Shown: positions 55,742-64,000 of the stretch, in pieces
Numbering within the stretch: position 1 is the first letter of the stretch
Layout: every line of letters starts with the position of its first letter
NCBI RefSeq assembly: GCF_015482775.1
Contig: NZ_CP058214.1
Span: 2,126,272 to 2,190,271, forward strand
From: Kaustia mangrovi
GTDB lineage: Bacteria; Pseudomonadota; Alphaproteobacteria; Rhizobiales; Im1
Direction of reading: 5' to 3'
Length of the DNA: 64,000 bases
The notes under the pieces: model-generated
Database searches by the model: none
What the model was told of the DNA's origin: nothing
The model's input: the letters and a program-made list of their open reading frames with translations, nothing else
Program-made: the position numbers and the translations under genes

Positions 55742-57013
55742 CTATCCCCGGTTCGGCAGCGCGCGCAATGTCTCGGCGATATCGCCAAACGTCGTCGAGT
55801 CTGTCCCGACCAGGGTCAGCCCGTCCTCGGGATATTGCGAGATCTTCAGCATTGTCTTCTGGCTGGCGTCCGCAAGGCCCTTTGCCGCTTGCGCCAGGGC
55901 CCCCATCCTCTTCAGCTTGGACACCAGAGATGCCCCGCCCTTCCCGGCCTTTCCGAAGAGGTTCGACAAGAGCTGCGAGACATGGCCGGATGTATCGAGG
56001 GACTCCGCAGTAATCTCCGCACTCGGAATGCCGCCGGTCCTGACCGACAGGCCGGCGGCATTCCGGAAGACCTTGACGGCGGCATCCTGAACCGGCGTCG
56101 TTAGGGTCCCCGCCGCACCGCTATCCGGCACGAACCCGGCATATATGGAGCGGGAGCCCTCGCTCGCCTCGGCGAGTTCCTCTCCCGGCTTTCGCGGCTC
56201 GTGCTCGATGACCCTGCCTGCGTTTTCTTCCAGGGTGTCATAGATCTTGCTCTCGGTTCCCCGGAACACGATCGGTTTGGCGCCGGCCCCCTTATCCGAC
56301 AGGAGAATGGTTCTCCGGCTCGACGAGAGGACAAGCGGAACGGGCTTGCTCTGGGAGACGAGCGAGCCGGCCGGCCCCTTCTCCAGAACCGGGGCGGACA
56401 AGCGCTCCGCCGTCACCCCCTCGCCAAGCTTGAGACGACCGCTGACCGTGGTCTGCGGCGCCGCGTCTACGCCTGCGGTTGCAACGTCGGCGTCCGCTGC
56501 CGCCGCGCCGGCACCTGCGGTCGAAGCGCTTTCCGTCACATCCTCAGCGCTCGATGTCGAGTATCTCAATTGATCTCCGACATTGGGGGGAATGACCCGC
56601 CCATCGAGGGTAATAATTTCGGGCCTCTGCGATATCGGTGTCGGAGACGCGGAGGTAGTCCCGCCTCCGCCAATAGCACCGGCCTCCCCCGCCTCCTCGG
56701 CAACGGCACCGGCCTCCGCCGCGCCCTCGGCACCGGCTTCCACCGCGCCCTCGGCAACGGCACCGGCTTCCGCCGCTTCGGTGACGGCGGCACCCGTTTC
56801 CGTGCCTGCTTCTATCAGTTCTCCGATACCCTCAAATAACGCACCGAGCTGGCGCTTGTCTCGCACCTGCTGCTGTCCGGTGTCTTGCTGCTGGAGCTGT
56901 GCCAGCTTCTCTTCGAACGCCCGATCCTCGTTGGATAGATCGGAATGCCTTCGGTCCTCTGCGCCCGAGAATGCCTGGCGATGACTCAGATAGCGTCCAT
57001 CTATGGTTGACAT
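55742..57013 (-). CDS. Array paralogue 5: intact unknown protein (423 residues), presumed founder next to queC
   Basis: One open frame starts at the ATG at 57013 (MSTIDGRYLSHRQAFSG), with AAGGAG seven bases upstream, a better ribosome site than in the other copies. After the shared N-terminus (AFEEKLAQLQQQDTGQQQ) comes an Ala/Glu/Gly-rich stretch of imperfect EAGAVAE repeats. The VTAERLSAPVLEKGPAG and AKPIVFRGTESKIYDTLEEN modules and the C-terminal SQKTMLKISQYPEDGLTLVG follow. It starts 62 bp after the queC stop on the same strand, so read-through from the que operon is likely. Its direct contact with intact queC suggests it is the ancestral copy. Function unknown. Confidence 0.82.
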   Translation of the reverse strand: MSTIDGRYLSHRQAFSGAEDRRHSDLSNEDRAFEEKLAQLQQQDTGQQQVRDKRQLGALFEGIGELIEAGTETGAAVTEAAEAGAVAEGAVEAGAEGAAEAGAVAEEAGEAGAIGGGGTTSASPTPISQRPEIITLDGRVIPPNVGDQLRYSTSSAEDVTESASTAGAGAAAADADVATAGVDAAPQTTVSGRLKLGEGVTAERLSAPVLEKGPAGSLVSQSKPVPLVLSSSRRTILLSDKGAGAKPIVFRGTESKIYDTLEENAGRVIEHEPRKPGEELAEASEGSRSIYAGFVPDSGAAGTLTTPVQDAAVKVFRNAAGLSVRTGGIPSAEITAESLDTSGHVSQLLSNLFGKAGKGGASLVSKLKRMGALAQAAKGLADASQKTMLKISQYPEDGLTLVGTDSTTFGDIAETLRALPNRG

Positions 57014-57075
57014 CGATTAACTCCTTCAGGATGTGTCCACCGCCAATGGGAGCCCGCCCCCGACACTATCGGGAA

Positions 57076-57801
57076 CTATATTTCCCCAATACCGTCCGCG
57101 TCGCCGGCCTGAAAGCGCCGGTAGCCCTCGGCGCGCAGCATGCAGGCGGGGCAGGTGCCGCAGCCGAAGCCCCAGTCGTGGCGCCGCCCGCGCTCGCCCA
57201 GATAGCAGGTGTGGCTGTCCTCCACGATCAGGTCGACAAGGCCGCGCCCGCCGAGCTCTTCCGCAAGCCGCCAGGTGGCCGCCTTGTCGATCCACATCAG
57301 CGGCGTCTCCAGCACGAAACGGCGGTCCATACCGAGATTGACCGCCACCTGAAGCGCCTTGATCGTGTCGTCGCGGCAATCGGGATAGCCCGAATAGTCC
57401 GTCTCGCACATGCCGCCCACAATGTGCTTCAGCCCGCGCCGGTAGGCGAGCGCGGCGGCGAAGGTCAGGAAGATCAGGTTGCGCCCCGGCACGAAGGTGT
57501 TGGGCAGGCCGGACGCCTGCGTCTCGATCTCCACCGCGCGGGTGAGCGCGGTGTCGGAGACCTGTCCGAGCGCATCGAGGCCGATCGTGCGGTCCTCGCC
57601 GAGCCGCTCCGCCCAGGCCGGCTTCAGGGCCTTGAGCCCATCGCGGATGCGGTCGCGGCAGTCGAGCTCGATCCGGTGGCGCTGGCCATAGTCGAACCCC
57701 ACCGTCTCCACGGTTGCGAAGCGTTCGAGGGCCCAGGCGAGGCAGGTGGCGGAGTCCTGCCCGCCGGAGAAGAGAACCAGGGCGCCCGCGTCATGTGCCA
57801 T
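57076..57801 (-). CDS. queC: 7-cyano-7-deazaguanine synthase QueC
   Basis: A 241-residue enzyme of queuosine biosynthesis that converts CDG to preQ0 with ammonia and ATP. The PP-loop is SGGQDSAT (residues 12-19), DYGQRH and [15 protein letters not shown] are conserved, and the zinc-binding cysteines lie in SHTCYLG and FGCGTCPAC near the C-terminus. The start overlaps the queD stop by 11 bases. The last ~17 codons (GYRRFQAG onward) recur as relics in all four spacers of the downstream array. Confidence 0.97.
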   Translation of the reverse strand: MAHDAGALVLFSGGQDSATCLAWALERFATVETVGFDYGQRHRIELDCRDRIRDGLKALKPAWAERLGEDRTIGLDALGQVSDTALTRAVEIETQASGLPNTFVPGRNLIFLTFAAALAYRRGLKHIVGGMCETDYSGYPDCRDDTIKALQVAVNLGMDRRFVLETPLMWIDKAATWRLAEELGGRGLVDLIVEDSHTCYLGERGRRHDWGFGCGTCPACMLRAEGYRRFQAGDADGIGEI

Positions 57802-58147
57802 CGTATTCCGCCCTCGACATCGGGGTTTCGTGGACCACCACGCGCGACAGCGCCGGCAGCAGCGGCTTCACGCGGTCGTGGATCCAGATCGCGATATGTT
57901 CCGCGGTCGGGTTCTCCAGACCGTCGATCTCGTTGAGGCAGTGGTGGTCCAGCCGCGCGAGCAGCGGCCCGAACGCCGCCTCCACGTCGAAGAAGTCGAC
58001 GACGAAGCCCGTCGCCGGGTCGACAGGGCCTTCCAGATGCAGGTCCACCCGGTAGGAATGGCCGTGCATCCGGTGGCAGCGATGGTTCTCCGGCACATGG
58101 GGCAGGCGGTGGGCGGCCTCGAAGGTGAAGGCCTGCACGATCTTCAT
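57791..58147 (-). CDS. queD: 6-carboxy-tetrahydropterin synthase QueD
   Basis: A 118-residue PTPS-family enzyme that makes 6-carboxy-tetrahydropterin from dihydroneopterin triphosphate, the first step of the 7-deazaguanine pathway proper. Zinc ligands are His13 (FEAAHRL) and His28/His30 in CHRMHGHSY, with catalytic Cys24 in the same motif. A glutamate in the C-terminal [13 protein letters not shown] anchors the pterin. It overlaps queE (ATGA) and queC. Confidence 0.96.
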   Translation of the reverse strand: MKIVQAFTFEAAHRLPHVPENHRCHRMHGHSYRVDLHLEGPVDPATGFVVDFFDVEAAFGPLLARLDHHCLNEIDGLENPTAEHIAIWIHDRVKPLLPALSRVVVHETPMSRAEYDGT

Positions 58148-58776
58148 GGGATCCCTATAATCTTGTGGGTCTGAAGGCTGAGCCGCCATTGCGGGTGATC
58201 GAGGCAATAGGCGACGGCGGCCGCGGTGTTCGCGGCGAGATCGGGTCCGTCCATCGGCTGGAGCCAGTAATGGCGGAAATCGAGCGCGGGAAGCGCGTCC
58301 GGCATCAGGCCGGGCTGGGGAAAGACGAGCTTGAGCTCGTCGCCCCGGCGGGCGACCAGGGCCGCGCCGGCCTTGGGGCTGACGCAGATCCAGTCCACCC
58401 CCGGCGGCGGCGCGAGCGTGCCGTTGGTCTCGATGGCGACCGTGAAGCCCTTCGCGCGGACCGCGGCCAGGAGGGCTTCGTCGAGCTGGAGCAGCGGTTC
58501 CCCGCCGGTGAAAACCACATAGCGGGCGGTCTCGCCCGTCCCCCAGCATCGCGCGATGGCATCGGCCAGCGTGCCCTGATCCGCGAACCGTCCGCCGCCG
58601 TCACCGTCGGTGCCGACGAACTCGGTATCGCAGAAGCGGCATATCGCCGTGTCGCGGTCCGCCTCCCGGCCGGACCACAGATTGCAGCCGGCAAAGCGGC
58701 AGAAAACCGCGGCCCGGCCGGCCTGCGCGCCCTCGCCCTGCAGGGTCTTGAACAGCTCCTTGACGGCATAGCTCAT
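58144..58776 (-). CDS. queE: 7-carboxy-7-deazaguanine synthase QueE (radical SAM)
   Basis: A 210-residue radical SAM enzyme converting 6-carboxy-tetrahydropterin to CDG. Its iron-sulphur motif is the expanded CX14CX2C form (Cys31, Cys46, Cys49) seen in proteobacterial QueE rather than CX3CX2C. TGGEPLLQ binds SAM and ETNGT follows. The start at 58776 (MSYAVKELFKTLQGEG) is fixed by family similarity and by GGGGAG seven bases upstream. It is first in queE-queD-queC, all overlapped, and the end overlaps queD. Confidence 0.96.
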   Translation of the reverse strand: MSYAVKELFKTLQGEGAQAGRAAVFCRFAGCNLWSGREADRDTAICRFCDTEFVGTDGDGGGRFADQGTLADAIARCWGTGETARYVVFTGGEPLLQLDEALLAAVRAKGFTVAIETNGTLAPPPGVDWICVSPKAGAALVARRGDELKLVFPQPGLMPDALPALDFRHYWLQPMDGPDLAANTAAAVAYCLDHPQWRLSLQTHKIIGIP

Positions 58777-58826
58777 CGCCGCGCTCCCCTCGCGGGAGGA
58801 CGGCCCGCTTCCTTCCGCGGGCCGTC
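58777..58826 (-). promoter_or_regulatory. Structured 5' leader of queE with two adjacent hairpins
   Basis: GACGGCCCGC (58799-58808) pairs with GCGGGCCGTC (58817-58826) around an 8-base loop. Next to it, on the transcript, CTCCC-GCGAG-GGGAG includes the likely Shine-Dalgarno of queE. The ribosome site would thus be partly sequestered. It does not resemble the preQ1 riboswitch classes I know. Confidence 0.45.
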
Positions 58827-59032
58827 GGGCGGTGAACAGGCCTCCATTGCGTGATCCGGCATCGTGTTTCCAGTCTCGCGGGCAACGGGACGCCACCGGC
58901 GCGTCACCGCGCCGGGCATCCCGGGATGCCTTCTCTACTGCGCGAGGAAATCGTCCAGCAAGCCGAAACTGGGGCGGCCGGTGGAGCCGGAGCCTGCGAG
59001 GCCCCACCGGAACCGCCATCCGGAACGCGTCC

Positions 59033-59076
59033 CTGGAGGGCATTTCGTGAACTCATGCTCACTCAATGCCCTCCAG
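59033..59076. repeat. 12-bp perfect inverted repeat between queE and the propeller gene
   Basis: CTGGAGGGCATT (59033-59044) and AATGCCCTCCAG (59065-59076) are exact reverse complements, 20 bases apart; the loop contains a further GTGA/TCAC pair. It lies 3' of the beta-propeller gene and ~260 bp 5' of queE. It could be a terminator stem or a dispersed intergenic palindrome. The rest of 58827-59136 holds nothing I can name. Confidence 0.6.
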
Positions 59077-59136
59077 TTCCCCGTAGTGCCGCGCTTTCGT
59101 ACCGGAAAAGCGGTCTCCACTTTTCCTGAAAGCGCT

Positions 59137-59802
59137 CTATGCCTTCTGTCCGGCCGCGCCGCCGCGCGTTGGCCGGCGCACGGCCCTTATCGTTCCGCTG
59201 CCCCCGCCGCCGCAGAGGAACCGGCCGTTGCCATCGGCCTCGAGCCCCGACACGCCCGTTCCCGCCGGCATGTCGAGCTGTACGAGAACCTCGCCGGTTT
59301 CGGGGTCGATCCGCCTGATATCGCTCTCCTCGCCGTCCCAGGTCCCGTGCCAGAGCTCGCCGTCGGTCCAGGTGACCCCGGTGACGACACGTTCGGACTC
59401 GATGGTGCGCAGGATCTCGCCCGTCTCCGGATCGACCTGATTGATCTTCCGCTCCCGGTACTGCCCGACCCACAGGCTCCCCTCGGCCCATGCGAGCCCG
59501 GAGTCCCCGCCGCCTCCCGGCGCCGGGATCGTGGACAGCACGCGGCCGGTCTCCGGGTCGATCTTGTGGATACGGTCCTCCGCGATCTGGAACAGATACC
59601 GGCCGTCGAAGGCCGTTCCCGCATCCGCGGCGGCCTCGATGGTGCGCACCGGGTTCCCGCTCTCGGGGTCGACGGCGATCAGCGTCTCGCCGGCCGCGAA
59701 CCAGACATGCCGGCCGTCATAGGTGACCCCGTGCACCTTGTCGGCATTGGGAAATGGCCCGTATTCGCGGAGGATCTCGGCTGGTGAGCGTTTCATGGTC
59801 AT
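59137..59802 (-). CDS. Small beta-propeller protein (PQQ/NHL/Vgb-like repeats)
   Basis: A 221-residue protein made of about five repeats of the type (I/V)DPE(T/S)G.(V/I)..TI, each followed by a W-containing strand (for example LAWAEGSLWVGQYRERKINQ). This is the signature of Vgb, glutaminyl-cyclotransferase-like and PQQ-like beta-propellers. There is no signal peptide, so it is cytosolic. Two ATGs, at 59802 and 59796, are both possible; the second has better spacing to AAGGGA. It lies 35 bp after the regulator gene on the same strand and is probably co-transcribed with it. Function unknown. Confidence 0.8.
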   Translation of the reverse strand: MTMKRSPAEILREYGPFPNADKVHGVTYDGRHVWFAAGETLIAVDPESGNPVRTIEAAADAGTAFDGRYLFQIAEDRIHKIDPETGRVLSTIPAPGGGGDSGLAWAEGSLWVGQYRERKINQVDPETGEILRTIESERVVTGVTWTDGELWHGTWDGEESDIRRIDPETGEVLVQLDMPAGTGVSGLEADGNGRFLCGGGGSGTIRAVRRPTRGGAAGQKA

Positions 59803-59837
59803 TGTCCCTTCGGTTGGAAATCGTGAATGACACCAGC

Positions 59838-61058
59838 CTAGTCGCTCGGCAGCGGGCCCGGGAGTAACAAGGTCGTCGTGAAACCCGGCAGGGGCGGGGT
59901 CGTCCACCGCCGTGCCCGCCCGCGCCCGTAAGCCTGCACCTTGCCCGCCGCTGCCAGATCCTCCAGGGCGCGCTGCACGGTCCGCTGGCTCATGCCCAGG
60001 GCAAGCGCCAGGGCCGAGCTCGACCAGGCCTCGCCGTCGGCAAGGAGGGCGAGCACGCCCCCATGCTCCTCCTCCATGGGCGGCGCCAGAACGACGACGC
60101 CGTCCGCCGCGCGCGGCGTGAGCGCGAAGCCGCGCCTCGTCGCCTCCACGCCGGCCAGTCCCCGAAGCGCCGCGCGAAGCCGTCCGATCTCGACGCGCAG
60201 CCGCGCGCGGTGCGAGTCGTCGGCGTGTCTTGCCCGGAAGGTCCGCGCAAGAAGCTCCTCCCTCGAGGCATCCGCCGGCCACGCCTCGGCCAGCACGCGG
60301 GCAAGGGCGAACAGCACGGGGCGCGTCGCGAGCGGGACGCAGACGGTTCCCCCGCGCACCGCGTAACGGCAGGCATCCACGACGAGCGCCCCCGACGCGA
60401 ACAACGCCTCGACCTCCTCCAGCAGGAGGCGCCGCTCCCCGCCCTCCGCGATCAGGCGTGCCGCTGGCGTGTCGAGGACGAGGCGGGCGCGGTCGACCTC
60501 CGCTGAGAGCACGGGAATATCCGCCTCGCGCGCGATGCGCCCGGCCCGGGCGAGCGCCTCGCGGGCCGGCTGCGTCCTCAGCCGGCGGATCGCGAGCCCC
60601 GCGGCGATGAGCTCGTGAGCGGCCCTCGACAAGGGCGGCAGCGCCGTGCCGTCGATCCCGGAGAACATCCGCTCGGCCTCCGCGACCCGCCCGGTCAGGA
60701 GCAGGCGCCGGACCTCCAGATGCCGGGCATGGGTGGCGTTGACGCGGTCGCCATGGGTTTCGAGCGTCTCGCGCGCCGAGCCGAGCGCCTTCGCCGCCCA
60801 GCCGAGATCGCGCGAGACGAATGCGATCTCGGCCTCCGCGACCACGCATCGCGCGCGCGCCACAGCCTCCTTCGGCCCGAATGCGCGTGCCGCGCTCTTG
60901 AGGAGCGCCCTCGCCCGGTCGAGATCGCCGAGCCGCGCCATCGCGATGCCGCGAAGCGCGAGCGCCGGCGGATCGTCGCGCAGGGCGACCCGCTTCAGCG
61001 CGCCGAGGTGGTCCCCGGCGGCGAGCGCACGGGCCGCGGCGGTGATTATCGAGTCCAT
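59838..61058 (-). CDS. Transcriptional regulator with helical N-domain, OmpR-like winged helix and a second C-terminal HTH
   Basis: A 406-residue protein. Residues ~1-230 are alanine/arginine/leucine-rich helices resembling TPR-type repeats. Residues ~245-330 (ATRPVLFALARVLAEAWPAD through RLRVEIGRLRAALRGLAGVE, then GFALTP) look like an OmpR/BTAD-type winged helix. Residues ~345-390 (SSSALALALGMSQRTVQRAL, then AAGKVQAYGRGRARRW) form a separate winged HTH. It is divergent from the DUF899 gene, with a perfect palindrome between them. Start MDSIITAAAR at 61058 was chosen as the last plausible ATG before the helical domain. Confidence 0.75.
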   Translation of the reverse strand: MDSIITAAARALAAGDHLGALKRVALRDDPPALALRGIAMARLGDLDRARALLKSAARAFGPKEAVARARCVVAEAEIAFVSRDLGWAAKALGSARETLETHGDRVNATHARHLEVRRLLLTGRVAEAERMFSGIDGTALPPLSRAAHELIAAGLAIRRLRTQPAREALARAGRIAREADIPVLSAEVDRARLVLDTPAARLIAEGGERRLLLEEVEALFASGALVVDACRYAVRGGTVCVPLATRPVLFALARVLAEAWPADASREELLARTFRARHADDSHRARLRVEIGRLRAALRGLAGVEATRRGFALTPRAADGVVVLAPPMEEEHGGVLALLADGEAWSSSALALALGMSQRTVQRALEDLAAAGKVQAYGRGRARRWTTPPLPGFTTTLLLPGPLPSD

Positions 61059-61098
61059 CCGGATCGGGACCTCAATCGCGTCACACTTGTCACTCCCG

Positions 61099-61110
61099 CC
61101 ATCGCGATGG
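61099..61110. promoter_or_regulatory. Perfect 12-bp palindrome in the regulator/DUF899 divergent promoter
   Basis: CCATCGCGATGG is fully self-complementary and lies about midway in the 129-bp gap between the two divergent starts. It is a candidate binding site for the two-HTH regulator. GC-rich DNA makes short palindromes fairly common, so confidence is limited. Confidence 0.4.
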
Positions 61111-61187
61111 CCGGCGCTACCTTTCTCCCCACGATCATCGACTGTATCGGAAACGGCACGAAAAAACCGAAGGAAGGAGCCGGACCA

Positions 61188-61991
61188 ATGACGAAGACCG
61201 AAACACGGACCGCCGCCGGAGCCGGCGCTGGACACCGCCGCATCGTGTCCCGGGACGACTGGCTCGTCGAGCGCAAGAGACTGCTCGCGCGCGAAAAGGA
61301 GCTGACACGGCTCGGCGACCGGATCGCCCGCGACCGCCGCGCCCTGCCGTGGGTGCGTGTGGAGAAGGCCTACGCCTTCGACACGCCCGGCGGCCGGCGC
61401 ACGCTCGGCGATCTCTTCGACGGGCGCCGCCAGCTTCTGGTGCAGCATTTCATGTTCGCCCCGGGGTGGGAACAGGGCTGTCCGAGCTGTTCCTTCATGG
61501 CCGACCATATTGACGGCATGAGCGTGCATCTGGAGCATCGCGACGTCTCCCTCGTCGCCGTCTCGCGCACGCCCCTGGCCGATATCGAGCGCTTTCGCGA
61601 CCGCATGGGCTGGCGCTTCAGGTGGGTGTCGTCCCATGGCAGCGATTTCAATTACGACTTCGGCGTCAGCTTCACGCCGGAGGAGGTGGCCAAGGGCGCG
61701 CTCCACTACAATTACGGCACGTGGCCCCACGCGCACGAGGAATGGCCCGGCATCAGCGCCTTCTACAGGAACGATGCCGGCGAGGTCTTCCATACCTATT
61801 CGACCTATGGCCGCGGCGTGGAGGCGATGATGGGCACCTACAGGATGCTCGACCTCATGCCCTGCGGCCGCAACGAGAGGGATGTGGAGCACAAGATGGA
61901 ATGGGTGCGCCACCACGACCGCTACGAGGAGGCCCCGGCGAGTTCGGCCGACGGTTCGGTCGACGGCCTGTTCGACACGTTCCGGGGCTAA
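61188..61991 (+). CDS. DUF899 family thioredoxin-like protein
   Basis: A 267-residue protein of the DUF899 family. VSRDDWLVERKRLLAREKEL and the FMFAPGWEQGCPSCSFMADH motif (with CPSC) are diagnostic. The second half has SRTPLADIERFRDRMGWRF, SHGSDFNYDFGVSF and FHTYSTYGRGVEAMMGTYRM. The fold is thioredoxin/AhpC-like; the biochemical role is not established. AAGGAAGGAG precedes the ATG. It is divergent from the regulator and probably controlled by it. Confidence 0.9.
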   Translation: MTKTETRTAAGAGAGHRRIVSRDDWLVERKRLLAREKELTRLGDRIARDRRALPWVRVEKAYAFDTPGGRRTLGDLFDGRRQLLVQHFMFAPGWEQGCPSCSFMADHIDGMSVHLEHRDVSLVAVSRTPLADIERFRDRMGWRFRWVSSHGSDFNYDFGVSFTPEEVAKGALHYNYGTWPHAHEEWPGISAFYRNDAGEVFHTYSTYGRGVEAMMGTYRMLDLMPCGRNERDVEHKMEWVRHHDRYEEAPASSADGSVDGLFDTFRG

Positions 61992-62009
61992 ATACCGGGG
62001 GCAGGCATG

Positions 62010-62041
62010 AAAAAGCCGCCGCGATCGGCGATCGCGGCGGC
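62010..62041 (-). terminator. Rho-independent terminator of the RTX nucleotidase gene
   Basis: GCCGCCGCGATC (62015-62026) pairs perfectly with GATCGCGGCGGC (62030-62041) around a 3-base loop. On the minus strand the hairpin is followed by TTTTT (62010-62014). It lies 26 bp past the RTX gene's stop. Confidence 0.9.
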
Positions 62042-62067
62042 AGTGCGTATGGACGCTCCGACGCCGG

Positions 62068-64000
<1,933 letters not shown>

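Noticed and set aside
48296-57013. Array as an insertion sequence or integron cassette array
   Set aside because: No transposase or integrase gene and no terminal repeats were seen; the repeated unit is explained by tandem duplication with queC relics. The spacer hairpins do not carry attC-type core sites that I can identify.
58777-59032. preQ1 riboswitch upstream of queE
   Set aside because: The leader is GC-rich with long stems and lacks the short A-rich tail and small loop of the preQ1 aptamers I know; recorded only as a structured leader.

Overview
The window is GC-rich throughout. Its gene content (two TRAP transporter operons with IclR regulators, DUF3422, a hydantoinase-type catabolic operon, queuosine genes, an RTX protein) points to an alphaproteobacterium, probably of the Rhizobiales/Hyphomicrobiales. 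That placement is inference from gene content and composition. No rRNA, tRNA or CRISPR array was seen. Both edges cut genes: a very large protein of unknown function on the left and an RTX-tailed 5'-nucleotidase on the right.

Layout, left to right. 1-3.2 kb: a 1053+-residue, acidic, almost cysteine-free protein behind an AT-rich upstream region. 3.3-10.1 kb: a GntR regulator, a ThDP-dependent decarboxylase/synthase, an aldehyde dehydrogenase, a branched-chain-amino-acid-type binding protein and an XRE-like regulator; this looks like 2-oxoacid to aldehyde to acid catabolism. 10.2-12.6 kb: a TetR / AcuI-type reductase / AhpD-like trio. 12.8-26.9 kb: one long plus-strand operon (IclR, HyuA, HyuB, SDR, polysaccharide-deacetylase-fold amidohydrolase, five-gene dipeptide-type ABC importer, SDR, MFS) for uptake and breakdown of an unknown cyclic amide or imide-like compound. 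27-33.2 kb: a minus-strand operon of IclR, TRAP transporter, cupin, CoA-transferase and two MaoC hydratases. 33.5-42.1 kb: DUF3422, two choloylglycine-hydrolase-family enzymes (one exported, one cytosolic) and a four-gene efflux system (YtcA-like, HlyD, FUSC, outer-membrane lipoprotein). 42.2-48.1 kb: IclR, a second TRAP transporter and a divergent gamma-glutamyltransferase-like enzyme, with two near-identical palindromes in the shared promoter region. 57.1-58.8 kb: queE-queD-queC. 59.1-64 kb: a beta-propeller protein, an unusual two-HTH regulator, a divergent DUF899 protein and the RTX nucleotidase.

The most unusual region is 48.3-57.0 kb. It holds five tandem paralogues of a protein family I do not recognise, all on the minus strand directly downstream of queC. 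They share a polar N-terminal block and a C-terminal block, but the middle is highly variable and includes 54-bp and 36-bp coding minisatellites. Every spacer between copies contains a relic of the last ~17 codons of queC, so the array grew by tandem duplication of a unit whose edge lay inside queC. Copies 4 and 5 (nearest queC) are intact. Copies 1, 2 and 3 carry single-base deficits, mostly in G/C runs. Similar one-base deficits occur in the ABC ATPase at 22.9 kb and possibly at the start of the gamma-glutamyltransferase, so homopolymer undercalling in the assembly must be excluded before these are called pseudogenes or phase-variable.
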